Shown: positions 55,992 to 64,000 of the stretch, piece by piece
Layout of the letters: each line of letters starts with the position of its first letter
How positions within the stretch are numbered: position 1 is the first letter of the stretch
NCBI RefSeq assembly: GCF_000797465.1
Contig: NZ_JSWG01000006.1
Coordinates: 248,001 to 312,000 of the forward strand
Direction of reading: 5' to 3'
DNA length: 64,000 bases
Source of the DNA: Psychroserpens jangbogonensis
Lineage (GTDB): Bacteria; Bacteroidota; Bacteroidia; Flavobacteriales; Flavobacteriaceae
Notes under the pieces: model-generated
Told to the model about the DNA's origin: nothing
What the model saw: only the letters and a program-made list of their open reading frames with translations
Databases searched by the model: none
Made by a program: the position numbers and the translations under genes

Positions 55992-56753
55992 TTATCTTAA
56001 ATACAATTGAACCATTAAAATAGTATCCATATAGGCATGTGCTAAGATTAAGACCCAAATTCGTTTCTTAAGATATACGTAAGAACATCCTAATGCCAAT
56101 CCCATAAAACTAGTTTGAACAATACCCATAATTCCCCAACTATAATGTGCTAAACCAAAAACTACAGCACTAATGATCACTACTATAACTCTTCCTGTTT
56201 TACTTGTGATTCCTAATTCGGAAATACGGTTTATTAAAAAGGCTCTATAAATGACTTCTTCGCCAAAGGAAGCTACGATATACACACCAAAAAGTGTGAG
56301 CATTAGCATGCCAATATTATCTTTAATATACTCATAGCCACTCATATCTGAAGACTTGGGAATGTCAGTAATATTTGCCATAATGATAGAACCAATAATA
56401 AATCCAACCAGTGCTAAAATGAAAACAAGAATGGATTGCAACGTGGTTTTTAGTCCGATTTTCCAAGTGATTTTTTTGAATGTAAATCCGAAATGTTCTA
56501 AACCTTCTCCTCTTAGTTTGATACCTGCAAAAACAATTGTGAGCATAATTATATTAGCAAACCATACAATTGCTTGATTATATACCAGATCTGAAGCGTC
56601 GTCTGATTGGAAGGCCATAATAAATAAAAAAGCCACTAGAAACACGGCTAGTATTTCTATGATTTTTGCCAATTTATTTTGCTTTAGTAAGTGTCTAACC
56701 CTTTTGAAAAGGGAGTTTGTTGGTTCTTTTTTGAATTGATTTTCTAATGACAT
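55992..56753 (-). CDS. CPBP-family intramembrane protease (Abi/Rce1-like)
   Basis: 253 residues, about eight hydrophobic helices. The active site EE-xxxR is clear: SFGEEVIYRAFLINRI, followed by VFGLAHYSWG with His and later HAYMDTI, the second His site. CPBP proteins cleave near membrane anchors or CaaX-like ends; in bacteria many protect against bacteriocins or process secreted peptides. Stands between the SDR-like gene and a membrane AraC regulator, all on the minus strand, with gaps too large for certainty about co-transcription. Confidence 0.9.
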   Translation of the reverse strand: MSLENQFKKEPTNSLFKRVRHLLKQNKLAKIIEILAVFLVAFLFIMAFQSDDASDLVYNQAIVWFANIIMLTIVFAGIKLRGEGLEHFGFTFKKITWKIGLKTTLQSILVFILALVGFIIGSIIMANITDIPKSSDMSGYEYIKDNIGMLMLTLFGVYIVASFGEEVIYRAFLINRISELGITSKTGRVIVVIISAVVFGLAHYSWGIMGIVQTSFMGLALGCSYVYLKKRIWVLILAHAYMDTILMVQLYLR

Positions 56754-56818
56754 AACTATAATATTTGATTGATTTACAATGCAATACTATATCATATAGC
56801 TATGAGAACAGTCCGAAA

Positions 56819-57973
56819 TCAGGAAGTCGAACCCTTTTCTATGGAGTTTTTAAATTGTGTTGGTGTGAGTTTGGTGAATTTTTTAAAAGCCGTATTAAAT
56901 GAGGACTTAGAATTAAATCCAGAATCGTACATGATTCCTTGAATGGTCAATTTTTCATCCGTTTGCTTGGCAAATATTGATTTGGCTGCTTCTACTCTAT
57001 ATTTATTTACAAAATCAAAAAAATTACAATTATAACCTTCATTAATAACTTGCGATACAATTTTAGAAGGCATATTTAATTCTGTAGACAAATCAGAAAT
57101 ACTTAATTCACTATCCAAGAAACGTTCATTTGAAGTCATATGATTTTCCAAGGTATTCATATATGCTTTGAGATCAGTTTGCGATAAGTAAGAACCTGCA
57201 TATTTTTTCTTTTCCTCGAAATCAATTAGTGTGATGGCGCCACTTTCATTAGAAGGTTGGTTTAATAATTTCAGCAATATAGAATTGATAAAATAAAACA
57301 TAAATAAAGCCATTAATAACAGCGTTACCAATAAGCCATTTTTATAGCCTACAAAAGGTAATATCGAGTGAATTAATGATATTGAAAACAGAATAATAAA
57401 ACAGTTGAGAATGAACTTTAGAAGTTTAAAATTATCTTGATTAAAGGCGGAATACAAATCTTTTGCTTTACCAATAACCTTTTTTATTTCTAGTTTCGAT
57501 TTGAATAAATAATAAAAAATATGACTGATTATCAATAACTCTCCAATCCTAAAATATATAGGGATTTGCTGGTTATTCATTTGATTGGTGGTCTCGGAAA
57601 CCGAAGCTGTATCGGCAAACAAAATGAGTCCTAAAACTGCACAAATGGAAATTAAAAATGGAATAAAATGAACCCAGCTTTTCTTTTGTAATTTATAGTT
57701 TTTAAACACTACAGATTGCGTAAAGAGATATAGTAAAGGTCCATAAGCGAACATAAAGGTATCATCAATAAAAAGTAATTGCGGCATCTTAATTTCAACT
57801 CTGAATACAGTAAAGTATAGTGCAATTACAACTATGAAAATCATAAGAAAAATAATTGCCAGAAGTGTATTGCTTAAAGATTTTCCCTTTTTATTCTGAA
57901 GTAAAAAAAGTGATACAAATATGAATTGAAACCCTAATATGGAAAACAATATTTTCAACACATTAATATCCAT
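56819..57973 (-). CDS. AraC-family regulator with membrane N-terminus, second copy of the type
   Basis: 384 residues, seven hydrophobic helices in the first ~235, then an AraC/XylS DNA-binding domain (~275-380: LSISDLSTELNMPSKIVSQVINEG and GIMYDSGFNSKSSFNTAFKK). Same architecture as the protein at 43347-44396 but with different loops. Located 65 bases upstream of the CPBP protease gene on the same strand, so it may control it. Signal not known. Confidence 0.9.
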   Translation of the reverse strand: MDINVLKILFSILGFQFIFVSLFLLQNKKGKSLSNTLLAIIFLMIFIVVIALYFTVFRVEIKMPQLLFIDDTFMFAYGPLLYLFTQSVVFKNYKLQKKSWVHFIPFLISICAVLGLILFADTASVSETTNQMNNQQIPIYFRIGELLIISHIFYYLFKSKLEIKKVIGKAKDLYSAFNQDNFKLLKFILNCFIILFSISLIHSILPFVGYKNGLLVTLLLMALFMFYFINSILLKLLNQPSNESGAITLIDFEEKKKYAGSYLSQTDLKAYMNTLENHMTSNERFLDSELSISDLSTELNMPSKIVSQVINEGYNCNFFDFVNKYRVEAAKSIFAKQTDEKLTIQGIMYDSGFNSKSSFNTAFKKFTKLTPTQFKNSIEKGSTS

Positions 57974-58100
57974 AGATAACTATAATTAAATGATTAGCGT
58001 AAAGCTAACAAAATAACCAACCATATATAATATTTAACTGACCCTATTATTTTACTAGTACACTATTATTACAAAAATAATTATGAATGTTTTGTTTTAA

Positions 58101-58904
58101 TTATAGGTTCAGTGTTCCTGTAGAATATGTTTTAGCTCTTCCTGCGATGAGTACTCGATCTCCCAAATTTGTACAAAATAACTCTCCTCCTCGTTGGGAT
58201 ATCTGTTTGGCAACCATTTCTTTTTTATGCAATACTTTACTCCAATACGGAATTAAAGAAGCATGTGCTGATCCAGTAACTGGATCTTCAAATATGGTAG
58301 CTTGCGGAATAAAAAAACGTGATACAAAATCTGAATTATTCCCTTTTGCTGTAATAACTACACCACCAGGATCAATATTTGTAGTATCGAATATTTTTTT
58401 ATCTATTTTAATCTCTCGAACATCAGTTTCACTATCATAAACTAATATATAATCTCTAGATTTAAGAACTTCGAGAGGCTGCTTATTTACTGCTTTACTA
58501 ATAAATTCAGGAAGTTCTACTGGCACAGGCATTCTTTCAGGGAAGTCCATCGAATACATGTCATCTTTTATCGAAACAAATAGGTTCCCACTTATTGTTT
58601 TAAATTTTATTTTGCTTTTAGTATATCCGAATATTTCTTTTAGGGCATGTGAAGTTGCCAATGTGGCATGACCACAAAGGTCTAGTTCCAAATCTGGTGT
58701 AAACCATCTTAAATGAATATCGTTAGTATTTATTATAAAAAAAGCTGTAGCATCCACTGCATTTTTTTTAGCTATATTAAGCAAGACTTCATCATCAGGC
58801 CAATGCTCCAGTTTTACAACAATAGCTGGATTTCCATGGAATAATTCATTTGTAAAGGCATCTATATGCGCATATTCATATATTTTAGACTGACTCTTCT
58901 TCAT
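58101..58904 (-). CDS. PhzF-family isomerase/epimerase-like protein
   Basis: 267 residues, the normal size of PhzF. N-terminal IDAFTNELFHGNPAIVV, then KKNAVDATAFFI, GHATLATSHAL and, in the second half, DPVTGSAHASLIPYWSK. These are the family's beta-barrel and loop markers. The catalytic Glu, usually in 'sETaFv', is Asp51 here (VDATAFF), a conservative but notable swap. PhzF isomerises trans-2,3-dihydro-3-hydroxyanthranilate; most family members have other unknown roles. No phenazine genes are nearby. Confidence 0.9.
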   Translation of the reverse strand: MKKSQSKIYEYAHIDAFTNELFHGNPAIVVKLEHWPDDEVLLNIAKKNAVDATAFFIINTNDIHLRWFTPDLELDLCGHATLATSHALKEIFGYTKSKIKFKTISGNLFVSIKDDMYSMDFPERMPVPVELPEFISKAVNKQPLEVLKSRDYILVYDSETDVREIKIDKKIFDTTNIDPGGVVITAKGNNSDFVSRFFIPQATIFEDPVTGSAHASLIPYWSKVLHKKEMVAKQISQRGGELFCTNLGDRVLIAGRAKTYSTGTLNL

Positions 58905-58956
58905 TGGGTTAATTCATGTTTTAAAAAATAGATGTTTTCTGCCAGAGTCCTAATAA

Positions 58957-59868
58957 TTAGTCGTTTTTTGAGTTACTATTGTAACTTGAAAAATCTAATG
59001 TTCTCAATAGCATACTTTTTGTTTTTGTCGCTTCTACACTAGTCGCATAAACCCTTATAATTTGATATATAATAAAATTAGGATTGTCTTTAAAGGCATA
59101 ATGATTTGCATTATTTATCATCATTAATGTTCTATTTTGATGATACTTTACAAAATCTTGATGACCATCAATCCATCTGTTTTTATCATCTTCATTTTTG
59201 AATGGGTTATACGGATTACTCGCCACCAAATCAATAACAGGGACAGAAGAAGGGAAATTCGTTTTACGAAGTAATTCAATTGAACTTTCAATATTCATGA
59301 TTTCATTGTACAACCCTATTTTCTCTGCTTTTAGTTTGTTTAGAAATTCTTCTGAAAGGACTCCTTTTAGCTTATTAACAAATTCTTCAGAATAATAAGA
59401 CGCTAATGACGCATCAACAAATACTACACCTTTTACTTTTTTCTCATTTCTAGATGCAAATAACGTTGTATAAAACCCTCCTAAAGAGTGCGCTACTAAA
59501 ATAAGGTCTTCATCGTATCCCAATTGTTTAAGCCCTCTCTCTAAGGCCTTGACATTATCTAAAATCTGATTATCCTTAAAATCTGTTTTACCATCTTTAA
59601 TGGTGCTCTTTCCTAATCCAGCTCTATCATATGTGATAATTGTTGCACCAGTAATGTCTGCAATAGGTTGAATGATATCTTTCCAAACAGTCCCATCATT
59701 ACCACTTCCCGATTCAAAAAGAATTGGTGTACCAGTTCCTTGAATAATATTAAAATGAAGTTTGTACTGACCAACGTCAACTATAGTGTCTTTAGATTGA
59801 GATTGACCTTGAAAAAAGCAAAATATTAATACTGCTATGAATTGAAATTTAAGAATAACTTGTTTCAT
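58957..59868 (-). CDS. Secreted alpha/beta hydrolase
   Basis: 303 residues with a signal peptide (ILKFQFIAVLIFCFFQGQSQ). Oxyanion region ESGSGNDGTVWKDI, strand-turn DRAGLGKST, nucleophile Ser in VAHSLGGFYTTLF and His in NANHYAFK. The order Ser-Asp-His fits the alpha/beta hydrolase fold; the Asp is probably in FVDASLASYY or the following loop. Substrate not predicted. Located after the PhzF gene in the same direction (52 bases apart), but co-transcription is uncertain. Confidence 0.88.
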   Translation of the reverse strand: MKQVILKFQFIAVLIFCFFQGQSQSKDTIVDVGQYKLHFNIIQGTGTPILFESGSGNDGTVWKDIIQPIADITGATIITYDRAGLGKSTIKDGKTDFKDNQILDNVKALERGLKQLGYDEDLILVAHSLGGFYTTLFASRNEKKVKGVVFVDASLASYYSEEFVNKLKGVLSEEFLNKLKAEKIGLYNEIMNIESSIELLRKTNFPSSVPVIDLVASNPYNPFKNEDDKNRWIDGHQDFVKYHQNRTLMMINNANHYAFKDNPNFIIYQIIRVYATSVEATKTKSMLLRTLDFSSYNSNSKND

Positions 59869-60010
59869 TATTTGTTTTAACTAATGATTAAATAAACTAG
59901 ACGATTACTAATATATTTTGTTACCGCCTAGTTCTATTATATATTTTTAGACTCATATGATTGGAAAAAGTGCATCTAATTTCCATCGTATAAACATTAT
60001 AATTAGTCAT

Positions 60011-60607
60011 TTAATATCTAGTTAATTCATTGAGTCGATTTGTTAGTCTTACGATATCCTTTTCAATCTGTGGTTCTTTAATGACATTATAAGAATGAAA
60101 TCCAGCTAAAATTTCAAAACCACAAAATTTATAATTCACAGATAAATTAATTAGAGCCTCGTCTGCCGATTTACCTTGAAATAATACTTGTGCTGAATTA
60201 TCAAAAGCCTCTTCAGGAGCATTCCAAGTTGTTGACATCATATATTTTTTTCCTTGAGAAATACCACCTGTACCATACTGTTTGGTACGATCTTCTATTA
60301 AGCGTCCATCGGTTAATACTATTTTTTTTTGTTGCAGTGCAGAAGTAAAAACTTCATCAATATATTTTTTATGAATCCATGGAGTATTAAACCAAAACAC
60401 TGGAGTTTGTGTGATTATTAAATCTGCCCAATCATGTTTGTTCACTTCATCATTTATATCATAACCATCTTCTATTTTAGTAGTTCTAACGACAAAGTCT
60501 TTATCCTTAAAAAAAGTTGTAATCTCATTTTGAAATCGCTCATTTAATTTTCCTTCAGACATGCCATCCCACTTTTGATGCGCATTTATTATCAGTATAT
60601 TTTTCAT
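60011..60607 (-). CDS. NAD(P)H-dependent flavodoxin-fold oxidoreductase (MdaB-like quinone reductase)
   Basis: 198 residues. The FMN/FAD-binding start MKNILIINAHQKWDGMSEGK and the loop TQTPVFWFNTPWIHKKYIDE (two aromatic residues on each side) match the MdaB/NQO branch of the flavodoxin_2 family, and MMSTTWNAPEEAFD is the second cofactor contact. Such enzymes reduce quinones by two electrons and protect from electrophiles. Last gene of the TetR-controlled set; it starts five bases after the RidA gene ends. Confidence 0.9.
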   Translation of the reverse strand: MKNILIINAHQKWDGMSEGKLNERFQNEITTFFKDKDFVVRTTKIEDGYDINDEVNKHDWADLIITQTPVFWFNTPWIHKKYIDEVFTSALQQKKIVLTDGRLIEDRTKQYGTGGISQGKKYMMSTTWNAPEEAFDNSAQVLFQGKSADEALINLSVNYKFCGFEILAGFHSYNVIKEPQIEKDIVRLTNRLNELTRY

Positions 60608-60612
60608 TTGTT

Positions 60613-61071
60613 TTATTCTTTAATTGTAAAGCTAGTTGTAAGACCTACGCTAAAATCTCTAGGTAAAGCGTCAACACCAAAAATTGCTCTTGAGTGCGTT
60701 CCTTTCTCTCCTAAAATATTAACAAATAAATCAGAAGCGCCATTAACAACTTCAGGAGACTCATCCCAATTCTTATCCGATTGGAAATAAGCATCTATAT
60801 GATTGAGCCCAATAATATTATCAAAACCTATTTTTTGATCTATTTGTGCCAATACATTTAAAGCACATAATCTCATCGCATTGTAGCCTTCTATGGTTGT
60901 AATTTGATTTCCTAGTCTGCCTTGAAATAAATAAGTACCATTTTCAATAGGAAACTGAATTGCAACATACGCAATGTTTCCTCTTATATTAACTGAAACA
61001 TAGTTACCTCCAGGATTAGATACACTTGGTAATACTAATCCTAACTCTTGTAATTTCTCTAATAGATTCAT
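60613..61071 (-). CDS. RidA/YjgF-like protein (larger variant)
   Basis: 152 residues, longer than standard RidA (about 128), like the YER057c-related group. Conserved parts: NIRGNIAYVAIQFP, LCALNVLAQIDQKIG and, near the end, HSRAIFGVDALPRD with the Arg that clamps the imine carboxylate in active members. RidA destroys reactive enamines formed by PLP enzymes. It is separated by one base from the SDR gene before it, so coupled translation is likely. Confidence 0.9.
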   Translation of the reverse strand: MNLLEKLQELGLVLPSVSNPGGNYVSVNIRGNIAYVAIQFPIENGTYLFQGRLGNQITTIEGYNAMRLCALNVLAQIDQKIGFDNIIGLNHIDAYFQSDKNWDESPEVVNGASDLFVNILGEKGTHSRAIFGVDALPRDFSVGLTTSFTIKE

Positions 61072-61776
61072 TTAAAAAGGATTTGTTGCCCAAACTGTAA
61101 CTTCAGGTACAAAACCTTTATCACGCATATTTACCACTGAAAGAATTGCTTGAGCAATATCTTCAGCACCCAATTTATTAGATTCTTCGTTTCGTTCTTC
61201 TCTATTAGCATCTGCAAAGGCTGTTGTTACTTCACTAGGATTAATTAAAGACACCCTAATATTATCCTTTCGTAATTCTGCTTGCCAGGATTGAGTCATT
61301 CCTCTTACTGCAAATTTTGAAGCTGCATATACAGAACCTCGTGCAAAACCTTTTAGACTAGCCGTTGAACCAATATTGATAATGTTACCAGATTGTTGGG
61401 CTTTAAAAAATGGAATTAATTCTTGTGTAATCAAAGCCAACCCAAAAACATTAGTATTATATACAGTTTTTAAATCCTCTTCTGTGATTTCTCCTAATAA
61501 TGGAAATACACCAATTCCAGCATTATTAATTAACACATCTATAGTTCCTTCTAAAAGAGACATAGCTTCTTTTGCTTTCTCTGGAATAGATTTTAAATCG
61601 CTAATATCAAATGGTAATGGAATTGCTCCAATTTCATTAGCAACTTTTTGCAACTTATTTGCATCTCTACCAGTAATCACCACTTTAGCACCTTCTGCTA
61701 TAAATTGCTTTGCCGTTTCTTTTCCAATTCCAGAACTTCCTCCTGTAATTAATACTCTTGAATTACTAATTTTCAT
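61072..61776 (-). CDS. Short-chain dehydrogenase/reductase
   Basis: 234 residues with a full classical SDR set: SRVLITGGSSGIGKETA (cofactor), NNAG in VLINNAGIGVFP, catalytic Ser in GSTASLKG, and YAASK (YxxxK). Follows the other SDR (50 bases) and runs into RidA directly. No membrane segment. NADP is favoured by the R in ITGRDANK after the second strand. Substrate probably a small carbonyl compound (inference). Confidence 0.93.
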   Translation of the reverse strand: MKISNSRVLITGGSSGIGKETAKQFIAEGAKVVITGRDANKLQKVANEIGAIPLPFDISDLKSIPEKAKEAMSLLEGTIDVLINNAGIGVFPLLGEITEEDLKTVYNTNVFGLALITQELIPFFKAQQSGNIINIGSTASLKGFARGSVYAASKFAVRGMTQSWQAELRKDNIRVSLINPSEVTTAFADANREERNEESNKLGAEDIAQAILSVVNMRDKGFVPEVTVWATNPF

Positions 61777-61826
61777 TGTTTTAATATTTTATATATGGGC
61801 AGAAGCCGAACTTCTGCCCTAGTTAA

Positions 61827-62549
61827 TTATACTAATTTTTGACCTCCATCGATATCAAGAACGGCTCCTGTAACATATTCACTTTCCATAAAGAAAATTA
61901 CGCCTTTTGTAACATCCTTTGCAACACCAATTTGTTTAACTGGCAAAGTTTCCGCAAAACCATTAAAAAATTCTTTTTGCTGTTCATCTGGCATATAAGC
62001 ATCCCAAGCAGTTGTATGAATAAAACCTGGAGTAATCACATTAACTCTTGTTGGCGCCAATTCTAATGCTAACATTTTACCTAAAGACTCAACTGCTCCA
62101 CCAACTCCTGTATATGGCATTTGTCCAGCTATTGCCTTTCTACTTACTATACCCGAAAATAAAGTTATGGAATCTCCTTTACCCATTTTAGGACTTGCAT
62201 GCTTGACGGCATTCATTTGCACCCAAAGCTTTGAATCAAATAATGCTTTGGCTGCTTCTATATCTAGTTCTTTTATAGAACCGCCATAACCTCCAGAAGA
62301 TGAAATTACCAAATGATCTACTTTCTCAAAGGTATCAAAAAAGGATTTCACTTCGGCTTCTTTAGTTCCATCTAATTGGTAAATAGAAACATTACCATCA
62401 AGATAATTTTTAGCTTTTTCTAGTTTCTCCAGAGAACGACTAGCTATAGTGACATTTGCTCCTTTTTCAATAGCTTCTTTGGCTGTTTCTAATCCAATTC
62501 CTTGGCTCCCACCAATAATTACTACTGTTTTGTTTTCTAATGTGTTCAT
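61827..62549 (-). CDS. SDR-family protein lacking the catalytic Lys
   Basis: 240 residues. Cofactor motif VIIGGSQGIGLETA (9-22), SRSLEKLEKA gives NADP preference, and Ser132 stands in LFSGIVSR. The active-site segment is MPYTGVGGAVESLGK: Tyr146 is kept but the Lys four residues on is Gly150. Proteins of this kind usually have weak or altered activity. First gene after the TAGAC-CA-GTCTA operator and head of the set SDR-SDR-RidA-oxidoreductase. The start is the ATG at 62549. Confidence 0.88.
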   Translation of the reverse strand: MNTLENKTVVIIGGSQGIGLETAKEAIEKGANVTIASRSLEKLEKAKNYLDGNVSIYQLDGTKEAEVKSFFDTFEKVDHLVISSSGGYGGSIKELDIEAAKALFDSKLWVQMNAVKHASPKMGKGDSITLFSGIVSRKAIAGQMPYTGVGGAVESLGKMLALELAPTRVNVITPGFIHTTAWDAYMPDEQQKEFFNGFAETLPVKQIGVAKDVTKGVIFFMESEYVTGAVLDIDGGQKLV

Positions 62550-62578
62550 GTTTTTGTTTTAGTTTAGATTTAAATTAT

Positions 62579-62590
62579 TAGACCAGTCTA
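62579..62590. promoter_or_regulatory. TetR operator in front of the SDR-RidA set
   Basis: TAGACCAGTCTA: half-sites TAGAC and GTCTA around CA, 30 bases before the ATG at 62549. The same core (TAGACCAGTC) occurs at 63198-63207 before the tetR gene. Resembles boxes bound by TetR members such as LmrA/YxaF and NemR (TAGAC/GTCTA type). Confidence 0.7.
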
Positions 62591-62610
62591 CTATTAGATG
62601 AATAAAAAAA

Positions 62611-63195
62611 TTATAGAATGTATTTCTTTAAAAAATTAATAAATATTTTAATGGAATCAATATTTTTTGAAGATTTCATTCGCAGTAAGGAACCTTCCCA
62701 TGTTGTCAAAATGAAATCGCTCATAACCTTTGCCGATTCATCCTGCTTAATATTACCTTGATCCTGCCCTTCTTGAATACATATTTCAAAACAATCTTGC
62801 CATTTACTTAATTCGTTTGCAACCGAGCTACTAAATGCTTCAGACATATCTGATAACTCAAGACTACAATTACCCAATAGACATCCTTCCTTAAAATCTT
62901 TAGTAACATATAAATTTTGCATATCCACAAAAAACGAAATAATTCTATCCTTAGGATGTTTTGATCTATCAGTTAAATAACTATTTAAAAAAGCAATTGA
63001 ATTTTCAGAATAAAACTTTATAACCTGAATTCCAAAATCCTCTTTACTTTTAAAATAGTAATAGAATGATCCTTTAGGAATATTTGCCGTCTCTAATATC
63101 TTATTTAGACCAACATTGTTGTATCCGTTTTTAAGAATTAAGTCTGTCCCTATTTCTAAAATGTTATCTATCGTTTTTGTCTTCATTACTCTCAT
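62611..63195 (-). CDS. TetR/AcrR-family repressor (LmrA/YxaF-like group)
   Basis: 194 residues from the ATG at 63195; a second ATG three codons later is possible. HTH at ~8-55: IDNILEIGTDLILKNGYNNV, LNKILETANIPKGSFYYYFK, typical of the TetR_C_6/LmrA-YxaF group with the SFYYYFKSKE recognition helix. A Cys pair (KEGCLLGNCSLE, about residues 99-104) may sense oxidants or electrophiles. The gene has a clear promoter and operator upstream and a second operator between it and its probable target set. Expected to repress both until a ligand or Cys modification releases it. Confidence 0.93.
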   Translation of the reverse strand: MRVMKTKTIDNILEIGTDLILKNGYNNVGLNKILETANIPKGSFYYYFKSKEDFGIQVIKFYSENSIAFLNSYLTDRSKHPKDRIISFFVDMQNLYVTKDFKEGCLLGNCSLELSDMSEAFSSSVANELSKWQDCFEICIQEGQDQGNIKQDESAKVMSDFILTTWEGSLLRMKSSKNIDSIKIFINFLKKYIL

Positions 63196-63197
63196 AT

Positions 63198-63243
63198 TAG
63201 ACCAGTCGGCTACAAAGATAATATTTTTTTCTAATTACCAAAA
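63198..63243 (-). promoter_or_regulatory. Promoter and operator of the tetR gene
   Basis: Minus strand: -33 TTTTG (63239-63243), 18-base spacer, -7 TATCTTTG (63213-63220), then the operator core TAGACCAGTC at plus-strand 63198-63207, three bases before the ATG. The operator lies on the start of transcription. Confidence 0.7.
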
Positions 63244-63336
63244 TATATTTATTAAAGAGTTTAGAATTATCTTTGAAATATTTTGAACTATAAATCGTAA
63301 CAACTTGTATCTAAGTAGTTTAATTAATACGTTGCT

Positions 63337-63837
63337 CTAATTTTTATGCCTGCTAATAATTTCAAGTGTATTTCCTTCTGGATCTATTACTTGTAATAAA
63401 TCAACGTCAAGATTTTCATCTCTAAATATTCTACCAGCATTTATATTTTCATTTTCTAAACAGGTCTTTAAATCAATAAGATTGGCATTAGTATAAAATC
63501 CGAACTTCATAAAACCACTCCACTGTTCAGCGTTAGAATCTGGTTTAAAATCACTTGTTTTAAGTGCATCATTTCTATAGAAAATTTCAACTACAAATTC
63601 TTTTTTTCTCATTAAAACTCCTGTTGCACTTCTGTCTGGAAAAGTAAATTCTTTAACAATTTCCAGTCCAAAAGTGTTTTTATACCATTCACCAAGTTCA
63701 CTATTTTTATGCGTAGTGAAAGCAATAAAGCTTGGTTCTAATTCAACATTGCTTAAGCAATTATTAAGTTCGTTTTTTTGTCCAATAGCATTATAACTAA
63801 TAATTAATGCGGTAACGAGTAGTACTATTTTATTCAT
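63337..63837 (-). CDS. Secreted VOC-family (glyoxalase/bleomycin-resistance fold) protein
   Basis: 166 residues from the ATG at 63837 (a TTG directly before is not needed). Signal peptide (KIVLLVTALIISYNAIGQ). The rest is one VOC domain: SFIAFTTHKNSELGEWYKNTF, then LMRKKEFVVEIFY and the C-terminal LLQVIDPEGNTLEII with a metal-position Glu. VOC proteins bind metal and act as lyases, dioxygenases or binding proteins; exported members are rare and of unknown role. Single gene near the window end. Confidence 0.85.
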   Translation of the reverse strand: MNKIVLLVTALIISYNAIGQKNELNNCLSNVELEPSFIAFTTHKNSELGEWYKNTFGLEIVKEFTFPDRSATGVLMRKKEFVVEIFYRNDALKTSDFKPDSNAEQWSGFMKFGFYTNANLIDLKTCLENENINAGRIFRDENLDVDLLQVIDPEGNTLEIISRHKN

Positions 63838-63840
63838 CAA

Positions 63841-64000
63841 GATTGTTTAATTCAGGTTAAAGTTGTTGAAATTCAGTGATAAGCTCAGATGTAAAACCTT
63901 GCAACTCCATCTTCATGCAATTGCATTTGTTTTACCATTTATTTAACCGTTTAAGTTCTCTACAAGTTTATTAGATTATCTGTATAGTTTTCATCAGATC
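63841..64000. other. Right-hand edge of the window
   Basis: 160 bases without a gene, terminator or repeat that I can support. Confidence 0.4.

Overview
The window is a low-GC chromosomal segment that looks like a marine member of the Flavobacteriaceae (Bacteroidota). The signs are type IX secretion (T9SS) C-terminal sorting domains, Bacteroidota-type -7 boxes (TAnnTTTG), almost no Shine-Dalgarno sequences, DUF6090, LytS/LytTR, BspA-like, TamB and ABC/M1-peptidase fusion families, and AT-rich spacers. I cannot name the genus. No rRNA, tRNA or CRISPR array was recognised.

Layout. 1-9.2 kb: the 3' part of a TamB-like gene, then a central-carbon block (pfkA, gapA, a BadF/BadG-type sugar kinase, mgsA), then on the minus strand a sodium:solute symporter and two small proteins. 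9.5-16.1 kb: DUF2461 protein, thioesterase, YbdG-like MscS channel, DUF3817 protein, secreted PAP2/vanadium-haloperoxidase-like protein and HtrA-like protease. 16.3-23.3 kb: an EF-G paralogue that has lost the catalytic His, with a small partner gene, an OmpA lipoprotein, a large secreted zinc metalloprotease and a DUF6090 protein. 23.8-28.9 kb is the accessory part: two related small proteins that resemble the AidA/PixA inclusion-body family, a TPR adenylate cyclase, a 94-bp tandem repeat whose hairpins show compensatory changes, an HNH protein bracketed by inverted copies of a repeat motif, and two gene remnants (a CHAT-domain piece and the tail of a T9SS protein) fused head to head.

28.9-36.9 kb: an ABC-2 permease/M1 aminopeptidase fusion with its ATPase, divergent from a LytS/LytTR pair. 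An ankyrin-metallophosphoesterase gene sits between the ATPase gene and its ancestral leader, flanked by a 30-bp duplication that still carries the ATPase start codon. 37-45.6 kb: BspA-like T9SS protein, S9 peptidase, DnaJ-KTSC fusion, membrane AraC regulator and membrane-anchored DJ-1/PfpI protein. 45.8-53.9 kb: a nine-gene TetR-led export operon resembling the enteric cecR-ybhGFSR locus but with a split ATPase, its own TolC, and a cytochrome c/lipoprotein/membrane-protein trio inserted in it. A perfect 16-bp palindrome lies between the -7 box and tetR. 54-58 kb: cold-shock protein, zinc-ribbon SDR without the catalytic Tyr, CPBP protease, second membrane AraC regulator. 58.1-63.8 kb: PhzF and alpha/beta hydrolase genes, then a TetR-controlled set (SDR, SDR, RidA, quinone-reductase-like flavoprotein) with matching TAGAC-CA-GTC operators in front of tetR and of the set, and finally a secreted VOC protein.

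Most of the window is ordinary flavobacterial genome. The best candidates for something undescribed are the PixA-like pair plus cyclase with its hairpin repeats (23.8-27.1 kb), the insertion scar around the ankyrin-phosphatase gene, the GTPase-site-altered EF-G, and the modified Ybh-type export operon. All functions are predictions from sequence.
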